Source of the DNA: Bacteroidota bacterium
GTDB lineage: Bacteria; Bacteroidota; Bacteroidia; Chitinophagales; UBA10324
NCBI GenBank assembly: GCA_003455275.1
Contig: DMRR01000177.1
Location: 1-8,991 of the forward strand
Direction: 5' to 3'
DNA: 8,991 nucleotides
The notes under the pieces were generated by a model. It was not told where the DNA came from, did not search any database, and saw only the letters and a program-made list of their open reading frames with translations. Shown one piece after another: positions 1-7,654 of this stretch (within the stretch, counting starts at the first letter, position 1; each line of letters opens with the position of its first letter). The position numbers were made by a program, and so were the translations under genes.

Positions 1-2
1 AA

Positions 3-2600
3 ATTACCGGCATTAGTATTAGTGCTCAGTGCATCCCGCGCTCAGTTTTCCTTTTGTTCGTGTTGATATGCACGGTGTGTTTTACAACTTCCTCTTTTGC
101 ATCAGCTGCATTCCCCTTTCATATACAGGAAGGAGGGATAGGACTTGATTCTCCTTCGGCCAAAGCAGATACCCTGTATCATATCAAACTTTCTTCTGAT
201 TCGCTGGAATATCCTGTTGCTTACAATGCGGATGATTCAATCATCACTGATGTGATTCAGCGCAAAATTTTTCTTTACAACAATGCGCATGTCATTTACA
301 ACGATATTGACCTGCAGGCGTACTATATTGAATTGGATTGGAAGGAAAATACAATAAGCGCATTTGGATTGAAAGATTCTTCTTCAGGAAAAACAGTTGG
401 ATTACCGCATTTCAAACAAGGGGATGATGAATATGAAGCAGAGAAAATTGTTTTCAACTTTAAAACCAAGCGGGGGAAAGTGACTGATGTGATTACTCAA
501 CAAGATGATGGATTTATTCATAGTGAAGTAGTGAAACGAAATGCCGACAATAGTTTTTACGCAAAAGGGAATAAGTACACCACTTGTAATTACAAGGAGC
601 ATCCTGATTTTTTTATTCAGGCTAACAAAATGAAAGTAGTGCCTGATAAAGTGATTGTGAGCGGACCGGCTCACCTTGTGATTGAAGATGTTCCCACTCC
701 CCTTTTTGTTCCGTTCGCTATTTTTCCTCTGCATAAATCGCGGGCCTCCGGAATTTTACTTCCTGAATTCGGGCAGCGTGCTGACCTGGGATATGCATTA
801 CAGAATGGCGGATACTATTTTGCTATTAATGATTTTATTGACCTAACGCTGCGCGGTGATATTTATTCGCGTGGAAGCTGGCGGCTTACTGCATCATCTA
901 CCTATAGTAAACGATATAGGTACAATGGAGATATTACTATCAGTTACAGCCGTACCCGACAATATCAGATCGAGAGTAATAGTGTAGATCATTCAAATGA
1001 TTTTAAAATCAACTGGACTTTCAGCCAAGATTCAAAAGCAAATCCTAAGCATCGGTTCAATGCAAGTGTGAATGCAGGAACGAGCCGTTATGACAAAACC
1101 TATTCATATGATGCAGAAAATTTCCTGAACAATACATTGAAATCTTCGATCACATATTACAAGGTGATTAATGATAAAATGAATTTCACTTTAAATCTTT
1201 CGCACGATCAGAACACACAATCTCATCTGGTTTCGCTTGCGCTTCCTAATTTGAATTTTAATGTACAACGGATTACTCCTTTCAAACGAAAAATTTCTAG
1301 CGGAGAAAAAAAATGGTATGAGAAGCTTGGATTCAGTTACACCTTGAATGCAATGAATAAGGTTCAGCAAGCGGATTCCCTGATCTTTGAACCTGCGACG
1401 CTTGATCGTTTCACGAATGGATTGAAGCAAAGTATTCCTATCAGCACTTCATTCAACCTTTTCAAGTATATCAATGTTTCTCCATCTGCAAACTTTAATC
1501 AGTACATGTATTTGCAGAGCATACGCAAATTCTGGAATAATGCTTCGGACAAATTGGAAACTGATACTGTGAAAGGATTTGTAACTGGTTATGATTTTTA
1601 TACGAGTATCAATCTAAGCACTCATCTGTATGGAATAAAAAACTTTAAGCACGGAAAACTAAAAGCCATACGCCATATCGTAAGTCCGAATGCCGGGTTC
1701 CGGTATCAGCCCGATTTTGGTGCCAGCCGTTACGGCATTTATCATGAAGTGCAATACGACACACTTGGAAACATGCGACTCTACAGCATTCTGGAGCAAT
1801 CGCCTTTCGGCGGACCACAAAACGGTTTATTTGGCGGAATTGATTTTGGAATTTCAAATCAACTGGAGATGAAAGTTTTTTCTAAAAAGGATACTATCAA
1901 TCAAACCAGAAAGGTAAAACTGCTCGACAATCTTTCTATCAACAGCAGTTACAATCTTGCGCTCGATACATTTCAGTTAGGATATTTTTCTATCAATGCA
2001 AGAACGACACTGTTCGACAAAATTTCTATTCAGTTCAATTCATTATTTGATCCTTATGCTTTAAATGAACAAGGAAGAAGAATTAATTCATTTGAGTGGC
2101 ATGTCAACCAGCGCCTGGCCAGGCTGACTTCGGCTTCAATCAGCACAGGAACAAATTTTCATTCGAAAACAAAAAACAAAGCCAGCTATGTTCCTTCAGC
2201 TTATAATGAAGATGAATGGGAAATGATTGGCAACCATCCGGAGCAATATGTTGACTTTAATGTTCCATGGAATTTTTCAGTTAACTACATTCTTCGATTG
2301 AATAAACTGAACTTGCTTGGAACCGACACCACCACTTACACTCAAACATTAAATTTTAATTTCGATTTCAACCTTAGCAAACAATGGAAAATTGAAGGCA
2401 GCAGCGGCTACGATTTCAAACAAAAAGATTTTTCCTACACCACAATTCAAATATTGCGTGATCTGCATTGTTGGCAAATGAGTATTCGCTGGATTCCGTT
2501 CGGAACACGGCAGGGATATTTTTTCAATCTGAATGTGAAATCAGAAATTCTTCAAGACCTGAAACTTGTAAAGCGTAGTCCTGGCTGGGGAAATTACTGA
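3..2600 (+). CDS. lptD: LPS-assembly outer-membrane protein LptD (OstA family), 5' end outside window
   Basis: LptD is the outer-membrane barrel that inserts lipopolysaccharide into the outer leaflet at the end of the Lpt bridge. Residues here are numbered from the TTG at 54. About 1-19 form the hydrophobic core and cleavage region of a signal peptide; about 45-215 resemble the periplasmic OstA/LptA-like domain; from about 220 onward the protein is a long run of alternating aromatic and polar beta strands typical of the 26-strand barrel. The junction PTPLFVPFAIFPLHKSRASG (214-233) fits the family pattern of a Pro-rich strand followed by R-x-SG-hydrophobic-x-P. The mature part has only two cysteines, C178 and C806 (see findings). 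The frame stays open from 54 back to base 3, adding an Arg before the hydrophobic core, with no ATG/GTG/TTG there, so the real start is very likely left of the window. LptE is not visible. The family assignment is confident; the start is not. Confidence 0.9.
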   Translation: MTGISISAQCIPRSVFLLFVLICTVCFTTSSFASAAFPFHIQEGGIGLDSPSAKADTLYHIKLSSDSLEYPVAYNADDSIITDVIQRKIFLYNNAHVIYNDIDLQAYYIELDWKENTISAFGLKDSSSGKTVGLPHFKQGDDEYEAEKIVFNFKTKRGKVTDVITQQDDGFIHSEVVKRNADNSFYAKGNKYTTCNYKEHPDFFIQANKMKVVPDKVIVSGPAHLVIEDVPTPLFVPFAIFPLHKSRASGILLPEFGQRADLGYALQNGGYYFAINDFIDLTLRGDIYSRGSWRLTASSTYSKRYRYNGDITISYSRTRQYQIESNSVDHSNDFKINWTFSQDSKANPKHRFNASVNAGTSRYDKTYSYDAENFLNNTLKSSITYYKVINDKMNFTLNLSHDQNTQSHLVSLALPNLNFNVQRITPFKRKISSGEKKWYEKLGFSYTLNAMNKVQQADSLIFEPATLDRFTNGLKQSIPISTSFNLFKYINVSPSANFNQYMYLQSIRKFWNNASDKLETDTVKGFVTGYDFYTSINLSTHLYGIKNFKHGKLKAIRHIVSPNAGFRYQPDFGASRYGIYHEVQYDTLGNMRLYSILEQSPFGGPQNGLFGGIDFGISNQLEMKVFSKKDTINQTRKVKLLDNLSINSSYNLALDTFQLGYFSINARTTLFDKISIQFNSLFDPYALNEQGRRINSFEWHVNQRLARLTSASISTGTNFHSKTKNKASYVPSAYNEDEWEMIGNHPEQYVDFNVPWNFSVNYILRLNKLNLLGTDTTTYTQTLNFNFDFNLSKQWKIEGSSGYDFKQKDFSYTTIQILRDLHCWQMSIRWIPFGTRQGYFFNLNVKSEILQDLKLVKRSPGWGNY

Positions 2601-2651
2601 GCTCAGGTTAATAGTTTAATGCTATCTTTTATTGGCAATACAGTTTTCCCT

Positions 2652-3533
2652 TTAGTGCTTCTTAGTTGCGGGTTTCTTATTAGAAGAAGAAGAATGAGAA
2701 GAACTAGTGTGAGAAGTTGATGATGGTTTGTGATAAGGTTTTTTCTTCGGGGGCGGCGCACCAAACTTAAAAGTGTAACCTGCATGGAAGTAAAGCACAT
2801 CAGTATATGAGGAATATGGAGTTGCAGTTGCGCTGCTGAGTTGAATGTCTTTCGGATCTGTGCTGCTATATGTTCCGGTGCCGGTGTAATCCACTGTCCA
2901 TTGTTTAATCTGATCCTTGTTAAAGTAAGTTGCTCTTCCGCCCCAAGTGTAATCTACGCCGAGTTCAACGCAACCTCTACCCGCATCAATCAGCAATCCG
3001 CCACCGCCGCTGTAAGCATAGGTGAGATCATCAATTGCAGTTTTTGAAGTGATGATGTTGTTATCCTGATCAGAGGTGAAATATCTTTTTTCTGTTTCGT
3101 CAGTCACAGTTGTTTTTGTATAGAGATAGTTGAGTCCCCCGTTGATTTGAAAATAGGGTTTCACATATTCAGTAGGGAACACGAGTCGCGTTTTCAGCAT
3201 CCAGTTTGAAAGTCCGTTGTCAATCTGCACTCCGAGTTTTATCGGCAATGTGCTGATCACGGTGCTTCCAGCCATCACATTCAAATCCTCTTCTATGGTT
3301 TGGCTCTTGCTTCCCATTGCATTGTAGTTGTAACCGATGCCGAGGTAAAAAGAAAAATCAGGATTCACTTTGAACATCACATCCAATCCAAGCCCTAGAT
3401 GAAAATCATCAGTGTTGTGAGCAAAAGAATTTTGAGGCACACCACCGAGCAATGAAATATTGAACAGGTGCTGAGCCTGTATGACGGAAAATGAAAGAGC
3501 GAACAGGAAAGTGAAAAATAGTTTTTTGTTCAT
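2652..3533 (-). CDS. Outer-membrane beta-barrel protein with basic Ser/His/Lys-rich C-terminal tail
   Basis: This is a 293-residue exported protein. Residues 1-20 are a signal peptide (Lys-Lys, a Phe/Leu core, then a V-I-Q-A|Q cleavage site). Residues 21-258 alternate hydrophobic and polar positions with Gly- and Tyr-rich strands (LGLGLDVMF, FYLGIGYNYN, PYFQINGGLNYLY, GCVELGVDYTWGG) and end in FHAGYTFKFG, which looks like a final barrel strand. This matches small Bacteroidota outer-membrane barrels (OmpW/OmpA-N or PorT-like 'outer membrane beta-barrel' proteins); a specific function cannot be read. Unusually, 35 more residues follow, beginning APPPKKKP and rich in Ser, His and Lys. The gene stands alone: a terminator and palindrome separate it from the gene upstream, and it converges on lptD with 51 bases between the stops. 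I found no convincing promoter in the roughly 100 bases before the ATG. Confidence 0.8.
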   Translation of the reverse strand: MNKKLFFTFLFALSFSVIQAQHLFNISLLGGVPQNSFAHNTDDFHLGLGLDVMFKVNPDFSFYLGIGYNYNAMGSKSQTIEEDLNVMAGSTVISTLPIKLGVQIDNGLSNWMLKTRLVFPTEYVKPYFQINGGLNYLYTKTTVTDETEKRYFTSDQDNNIITSKTAIDDLTYAYSGGGGLLIDAGRGCVELGVDYTWGGRATYFNKDQIKQWTVDYTGTGTYSSTDPKDIQLSSATATPYSSYTDVLYFHAGYTFKFGAPPPKKKPYHKPSSTSHTSSSHSSSSNKKPATKKH

Positions 3534-3630
3534 AGCGGCGAAGGTATTTAGTGGTTTGGTGCCCCGATTTCAAATCTTAGTATTTAGTTCGACTCGATTT
3601 GTAATCTTCTTGCACAATACAAATAAAATG

Positions 3631-3662
3631 AAAAAGCCGCACTGTAGAGATTGCGGCTTTTT
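3631..3662 (-). terminator. Rho-independent terminator for the T9SS protein gene
   Basis: AAAAAGCCGCA (3631-3641) pairs perfectly with its complement at 3652-3662, giving an 11-bp stem with a GC core and a 10-base loop. On the - strand the stem runs into a T-rich stretch (TTTTTCATTTTATTT), about 80 bases after the stop codon of the 706-residue protein gene. The + strand also has a run of six T after the stem, so it could act in both directions, but no + strand gene ends nearby. Confidence 0.85.
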
Positions 3663-3678
3663 TATTTAGGTTGAAGTA

Positions 3679-3700
3679 TTGTTGGTCAGGAGACCAACAA
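3679..3700. repeat. Perfect 9-bp intergenic palindrome, possible REP-like element
   Basis: TTGTTGGTC, then the 4-base loop AGGA, then GACCAACAA: a perfect 9-bp inverted repeat that no coding sequence explains. It lies in the 3' untranslated region of the T9SS protein gene, 16 bases before the terminator stem in the direction of transcription. It has no T-tract of its own, so it is not a second terminator. It may protect the 3' end of the transcript or be one copy of a dispersed palindromic repeat; only this copy is visible here. Confidence 0.6.
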
Positions 3701-3740
3701 CGGGAGGGAAAACTTAGAAGAATTTTTTTAGCCATTTAAA

Positions 3741-5861
3741 TCAGAGTTTCACAAATGTTTTTCTCGAAGTTGATCCATTTGCTGTTGCTTCAATCAGATA
3801 AACTCCGCTCTCAAAATTTTCAGTGTTGATTGAAAAATTGCTGAGAGTTTTTTCACTAACAAAAAGAATTCTTCCGCAAGCATCCGTGATTTTTATTCTG
3901 GAAACTGGTTGATCTGCTTTTACATTCAGAATATTTGAAACCGGATTTGGAAAAAGGTTCAAAATAGGTTCACCGATTTCATTTGTTCCGTCAATAAGGA
4001 GAATGAATGCATTATCGCCAACATGATTCACCTGAACTTCATTTTCAGAAGCAGAAATAATTTTTGCTTCAGTAATAGTGAAGTCAGCAACTCCCATGCT
4101 TCCCCACGGAACCATGAAACTAAAATTTCCAATCAAGCCATGACCATCTACACCAATATGATTCTTCCGGACAAAAACCAAATCAAATTCTGATGCAGAT
4201 GATTTATTCCAATTGATAATTCCGGTTGAGTTATCGAGCCACCCATTCGCTGATGAAATGAAAGTTGAAGAATCAATTACATTTTGCGATGCACTTACTT
4301 TCAAAGCAACACCATAAATATTTTGTAAATCATTTCCTGAATCATCAAGATAAACACTTCCGTTCAATTGAGAACCTGATTGAACTGTGTCCGCTGCAAT
4401 TTGAATTGACAGAGTGGGAATGCTGCGATCAAAAGAGTTATCTCCTTCTTCCAATTTAAAATGTGTTAAGCCTGTGTTTGAATTGATCACAGAAATATCA
4501 GAAGAGTCCACCACTCCGTTTCCGTCGCAGTCAGCATGTTTGTGATTAATGCCTGACACAAAACTGCCCGACCAATTCGCGCAATACTGCGCGCTCCAGT
4601 TCGTGGTTGCTCCAATGCGCGCTGCGCCGGTATCTCCATACGCAAGTCCGAGTGAGAGCATATCATACAAATCAGAAATCAAATCATAATTGACATCACC
4701 CGGCCAAACTGAATCGCTGTTACATGGAGTTACATAAATTTCATAAGTAAAAGTTTGAACACCTGCAAATGGACAATAATTATCTCTCGCAGTAAGCGTA
4801 AATAAATGCGGAGTAGCTGAAACATCAGCCATTGTTGGTGTCCAATTAATAGTTGCTGTTTGAAAATTTCCTCCCGATGAAGTGAGTGAAGAATTTTGAA
4901 GCGTAGAATCCATTTCAATTGTAACTGAATCACCTGAATTGGGGTCTGAACTATCAATATAAAAACTTAGTGGAGTGCCGGGGCAAGTGGAAATATAGAA
5001 ACTGCTAGTTCCGTTAATTCCAGATAATGTTGGAATTTGATTCGCGCCATTTATTACGAGGTATTGTAAATCGCGGTTAGTCTTTCCAACCAACAATCCA
5101 TTTCTGAATTCAGAAACAGAAACACACATAACAAAAGTTTGAATTGCACTTGGTGTTGCTGAAATAGTTCCTGTTGCATGATCCATTGAAATAGTAGTTG
5201 ATGAACTGAATGGATTAACTGATGAATATGGAATTGCAAATGGAATTGAATCACCTCCATTCCAATCTAAAGGAGGTCGAAAACTAAAGCTGAGAGAATC
5301 GCCATCAGGATCAATGGCAGAATTTGAAATTTGGTAGAACTGATTTGCATACATCACCATTATTGGAGAATTAGAAAACACAGAAGAATTATTTACAGGA
5401 GAAACTGTATTATCCAAAAACGCATCTATCAGAATTCCATAACCTGATGCACCACTAATATTTGTGATAGCTCCGTTTCTGCAACAATCTTCATAATACA
5501 TCGTCCATTGATCGTTCACACTAAGTGTGATTGTTCCTGTGTAAGTATATTTCTGATATCCGGGGTATGTGCCCCCGCTACAAGTGGATAATGAAATAGA
5601 ACCAGGACACAACAACATAACTTCTTCGCCGGATCCAACTAAATTCAGTGTGGTTGAAACTGTGGAACTTGACAGAGCACCATCTGCAGTTATTGTAACA
5701 GAAGTCGGCGCTGATATTCCAGAACAATCTCTGTAAAGTTCGAGCGTGAGTTTATAATCATTTCCACTAATCCACGAGTAGTAGAGATTACCTCCGGCAA
5801 TGTGCGAAGCGCTTGCACTGATTGAAAACAGAACAAAAAGAAGCAGTAAAATTTTTTTCAT
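3741..5861 (-). CDS. T9SS-exported multidomain protein: SHI domain, dockerin-like pair, cohesin-like domain, type A sorting tag
   Basis: This is a 706-residue secreted protein. Residues 1-18 are a signal peptide (MKKILLLL... ASA|SHIAGG). Residues 19-270 form the Bacteroidota domain that starts SHI-x-GG and includes YRDCSG (43-48), other Cys (85, 94) and the EDCCRNG motif (124-130). DPDGDSL (184-190) and DPNSGDS (306-312) plus NWTPTMAD (339-346) suggest cadherin- or Ig-like beta-sandwich repeats. Two EF-hand-like loops follow: D389/N391/D393/D397/D400 and D444/D446/N448/D452/D455, separated by an insert containing W422, C427 and W430. Residues about 481-622 resemble a cohesin-like sandwich. 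Residues 632-706 carry the type A sorting domain (NLFPNPVSN ... GVYLIEA ... KTFVKL). The protein is therefore expected to cross the inner membrane by Sec and the outer membrane by T9SS, and to end up on the surface or released. It has no recognisable catalytic domain; adhesion or a structural role is inference. It is flanked by terminators on both sides, so it is probably monocistronic. Confidence 0.88.
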   Translation of the reverse strand: MKKILLLLFVLFSISASASHIAGGNLYYSWISGNDYKLTLELYRDCSGISAPTSVTITADGALSSSTVSTTLNLVGSGEEVMLLCPGSISLSTCSGGTYPGYQKYTYTGTITLSVNDQWTMYYEDCCRNGAITNISGASGYGILIDAFLDNTVSPVNNSSVFSNSPIMVMYANQFYQISNSAIDPDGDSLSFSFRPPLDWNGGDSIPFAIPYSSVNPFSSSTTISMDHATGTISATPSAIQTFVMCVSVSEFRNGLLVGKTNRDLQYLVINGANQIPTLSGINGTSSFYISTCPGTPLSFYIDSSDPNSGDSVTIEMDSTLQNSSLTSSGGNFQTATINWTPTMADVSATPHLFTLTARDNYCPFAGVQTFTYEIYVTPCNSDSVWPGDVNYDLISDLYDMLSLGLAYGDTGAARIGATTNWSAQYCANWSGSFVSGINHKHADCDGNGVVDSSDISVINSNTGLTHFKLEEGDNSFDRSIPTLSIQIAADTVQSGSQLNGSVYLDDSGNDLQNIYGVALKVSASQNVIDSSTFISSANGWLDNSTGIINWNKSSASEFDLVFVRKNHIGVDGHGLIGNFSFMVPWGSMGVADFTITEAKIISASENEVQVNHVGDNAFILLIDGTNEIGEPILNLFPNPVSNILNVKADQPVSRIKITDACGRILFVSEKTLSNFSINTENFESGVYLIEATANGSTSRKTFVKL

Positions 5862-5985
5862 CTGAAATTTTTTGTGCGCTAAAAATAACGGCTTATATAA
5901 CTGTAGAACTTTTGGAGGTACTAAAATCTTTCATCTTCATTTTGATAACCAACACTTGAAAAATCAATGATGAGTAAGAAAAAAA

Positions 5986-6014
5986 AAGTCGCTCCGGAAA
6001 ATCCGGAGCGACTT
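5986..6014 (-). terminator. Strong Rho-independent terminator after the ZU5-like gene
   Basis: AAGTCGCTCCGGA (5986-5998), loop AAA, then the exact complement at 6002-6014: a perfect 13-bp GC-rich stem. On the - strand it is followed by an uninterrupted T-tract. The stem begins about 20 bases after the stop codon at 6035, so it ends the nuoD/asparaginase/ZU5-like unit and separates it from the T9SS protein gene. There is no T-tract on the + side, so it works in one direction. Confidence 0.93.
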
Positions 6015-6034
6015 AAAAGGATTAAAGTTTAAGT

Positions 6035-7576
6035 TCAGCTATTCAACTGTTCAAAGTATGATTCCCATTCTTCTTTATTATATGGTTTGAATTTTAAATC
6101 GTTCACAAGATTATTATTCACTTTTTGATCTGTAACGGCATAAAACATTTCGCCATTTACAAATTTGGTTACCACAATCATCACATCTGATTGAAGCGGA
6201 ACATTGTTCAGGTGAAAAATTCCTTTTGTATCTGCATAAAGATTCATTACGGATTTTATGTTTTTGAAAATCGCTTTCACTTCCATGTTGCTTTCTTTTC
6301 CGGCCTTTACCATCAGCGAACCGGTATTTTTTTCATTGATGAAATGATCGCAATTAATCCAACCCAATTGTGTAATATCCATTGCTTGCTCATACATAAT
6401 TGCAGACTGATCCATGAATTTCTGAGTGGAGGCATCAGCATAATATCCGTTGCTTCTATATGATCGCGCTTGCTTCTTTACATTTCGTTTGCCTAATTTA
6501 AATCCTTGCCTGATACTTCCACTGCTTACCATTTTTGGCATTGAACGCATAACGCTGCGCAGTGTGCTGAAGCAGTTTGCAATTCTGCGGTTTCGCGTAA
6601 CAGAAATACCTCCATAAATATTTTTTTCTGCAACTAAAACCTTCATCCGGAAATTTTCGGGCTTCCCATTTTCATTTACAATGTATGTAAACACGAGATC
6701 ATATTTCTTTAACACATCCTGCAGCCGGTTGAAATATGAAACTCTTGCAAGCAGAGTTGAATCAAATGACATCTTAGAATTTTCAAACGAAGAACTGTCA
6801 ATATTTTCATCTTCACGAAGAACCGTGGTTTCATAGTGAGCATAATAGTAATATGAAAGTCCATCAGTTGAAGACGGTTTCCATTGGCCTGAGGTTTCAT
6901 AGGAATAAGGGACACTTGTAGAGGAATCAGCTTTTGTTTTTACGGGGATCCAATTGAGCACACCGTTTTGTTCTACTCCGTAAAAAAGTTGCATTCCTTC
7001 TTTGTTTCCTTCCGGAAAAAAAACTTTGATGGATTTACCATTGGCAATAGACACATTTTCATTTTCATCGAGAGCGGTGAGATGAATCATACCACCTGAT
7101 TCAAGCATTTGGCCATTGCTGGTAGTGGTGAGTCCTGCTTTTATCATATCGGGATATTCGAGATACTCTTTCATAATCACTTTCACATTTTTACTGTTGG
7201 AATCAAAGCAACCTGAAGGAACATAGAGGCGAACACCTTGCCTGCCTTCGAGCACAGTGTCTGACTCGGACTTTACAGTGAACTCTTGCTGCGATGCAAC
7301 TGATAAATCATAAAGAGAATTGGTTTTAGGAGTCCAGTTAAATTTTACAGCTGATTTCTTTTTGATTTCTGTCGGCTGTAATTTTTGTGTTTCGCCGACC
7401 AGAGGATTGGCAGCAAATTCTGAATCAACTTTTGAAGTCATTACCAGTTCCTGAATTTGATGCTGAGACGGAGAGAGTTTCGCAGTTTCAGAATTCAACA
7501 GGTAAACAACAATGAGCACAATGCCTGCAGCAATAACTATTGCCACGCGGCTGAGTTTGTCAATTTGTTTGTTCAT
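6035..7576 (-). CDS. Membrane-anchored ZU5-like envelope protein of unknown function
   Basis: The protein is 513 residues from the ATG at 7576. The frame can be read back to a TTG at 7651, but the extra 25 residues look non-native, while the ATG gives a clean signal anchor: MNKQIDKLSR, then a hydrophobic segment at about 11-27. There is no lipobox and no clear cleavage site, so the rest should be periplasmic. Residues about 100-212 resemble a ZU5-like beta domain: DTVLEG (106-111), RLYVPSGCF (116-124), a KEYLEYPDMI segment (136-145), then ESGGMIHLTA (159-168) and GMQLFYG (194-200) ending in NW. This order recurs, from memory, in Bacteroidota hypothetical proteins. The middle is basic (about 355-375); LGWINCDHF (404-412) is another recurring motif; 432-498 look like a small beta-sandwich. 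It lies 78 bases after the asparaginase gene and is followed by a strong terminator. A weak promoter-like TATGTTTT at 7614-7621 might drive it separately. I cannot assign a function. Confidence 0.75.
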   Translation of the reverse strand: MNKQIDKLSRVAIVIAAGIVLIVVYLLNSETAKLSPSQHQIQELVMTSKVDSEFAANPLVGETQKLQPTEIKKKSAVKFNWTPKTNSLYDLSVASQQEFTVKSESDTVLEGRQGVRLYVPSGCFDSNSKNVKVIMKEYLEYPDMIKAGLTTTSNGQMLESGGMIHLTALDENENVSIANGKSIKVFFPEGNKEGMQLFYGVEQNGVLNWIPVKTKADSSTSVPYSYETSGQWKPSSTDGLSYYYYAHYETTVLREDENIDSSSFENSKMSFDSTLLARVSYFNRLQDVLKKYDLVFTYIVNENGKPENFRMKVLVAEKNIYGGISVTRNRRIANCFSTLRSVMRSMPKMVSSGSIRQGFKLGKRNVKKQARSYRSNGYYADASTQKFMDQSAIMYEQAMDITQLGWINCDHFINEKNTGSLMVKAGKESNMEVKAIFKNIKSVMNLYADTKGIFHLNNVPLQSDVMIVVTKFVNGEMFYAVTDQKVNNNLVNDLKFKPYNKEEWESYFEQLNS

Positions 7577-7577
7577 G

Positions 7578-7603
7578 GTTAATGGTTTAGATGAACCACT
7601 AAC
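7578..7603 (-). other. Hairpin directly upstream of the ZU5-like gene start
   Basis: In the - strand transcript GUUAGUGGUU can pair with AACCAUUAAC around a 6-base loop (10 bp including one G-U pair). The structure ends one base before the ATG at 7576. It could affect ribosome access to this start, in a leader without a Shine-Dalgarno sequence. It has no following T-tract, so it is not a terminator. Chance is possible at this AT content. Confidence 0.3.
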
Positions 7604-7654
7604 GCGACGAAAAAAAACATATTGTGTAAATATTCCCGATAAAGAGAACAAGAT

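Noticed and set aside
54..56. TTG at 54 as the start of lptD
   Set aside because: The frame is open back to the left edge and the upstream codons add an Arg before the hydrophobic core, as a signal peptide needs; the true start is more likely outside the window.
402..734. 110-codon frame on the - strand inside lptD
   Set aside because: Lies wholly opposite a well-supported gene, has no recognisable domain and no regulatory context.
2601..2651. Terminator between the convergent lptD and barrel genes
   Set aside because: Only 4-bp stems can be formed and there is no T-tract; no supported terminator visible.
3534..3630. Bacteroidota-type promoter (TTTG ... TAnnTTTG) upstream of the barrel gene
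   Set aside because: Near-matches such as TACCTTCG exist, but the spacing to a TTTG is wrong and it is too close to the ATG.
5862..5985. Promoter upstream of the T9SS protein gene
   Set aside because: TATTTTTA resembles the -7 element, but no TTTG is at the right distance; the region is simply AT-rich.
7577..7651. N-terminal extension of the ZU5-like protein from a TTG at 7651
   Set aside because: The 25 extra residues have no envelope-protein character and precede a normal ATG with a clean signal anchor (MNKQIDKLSR...).
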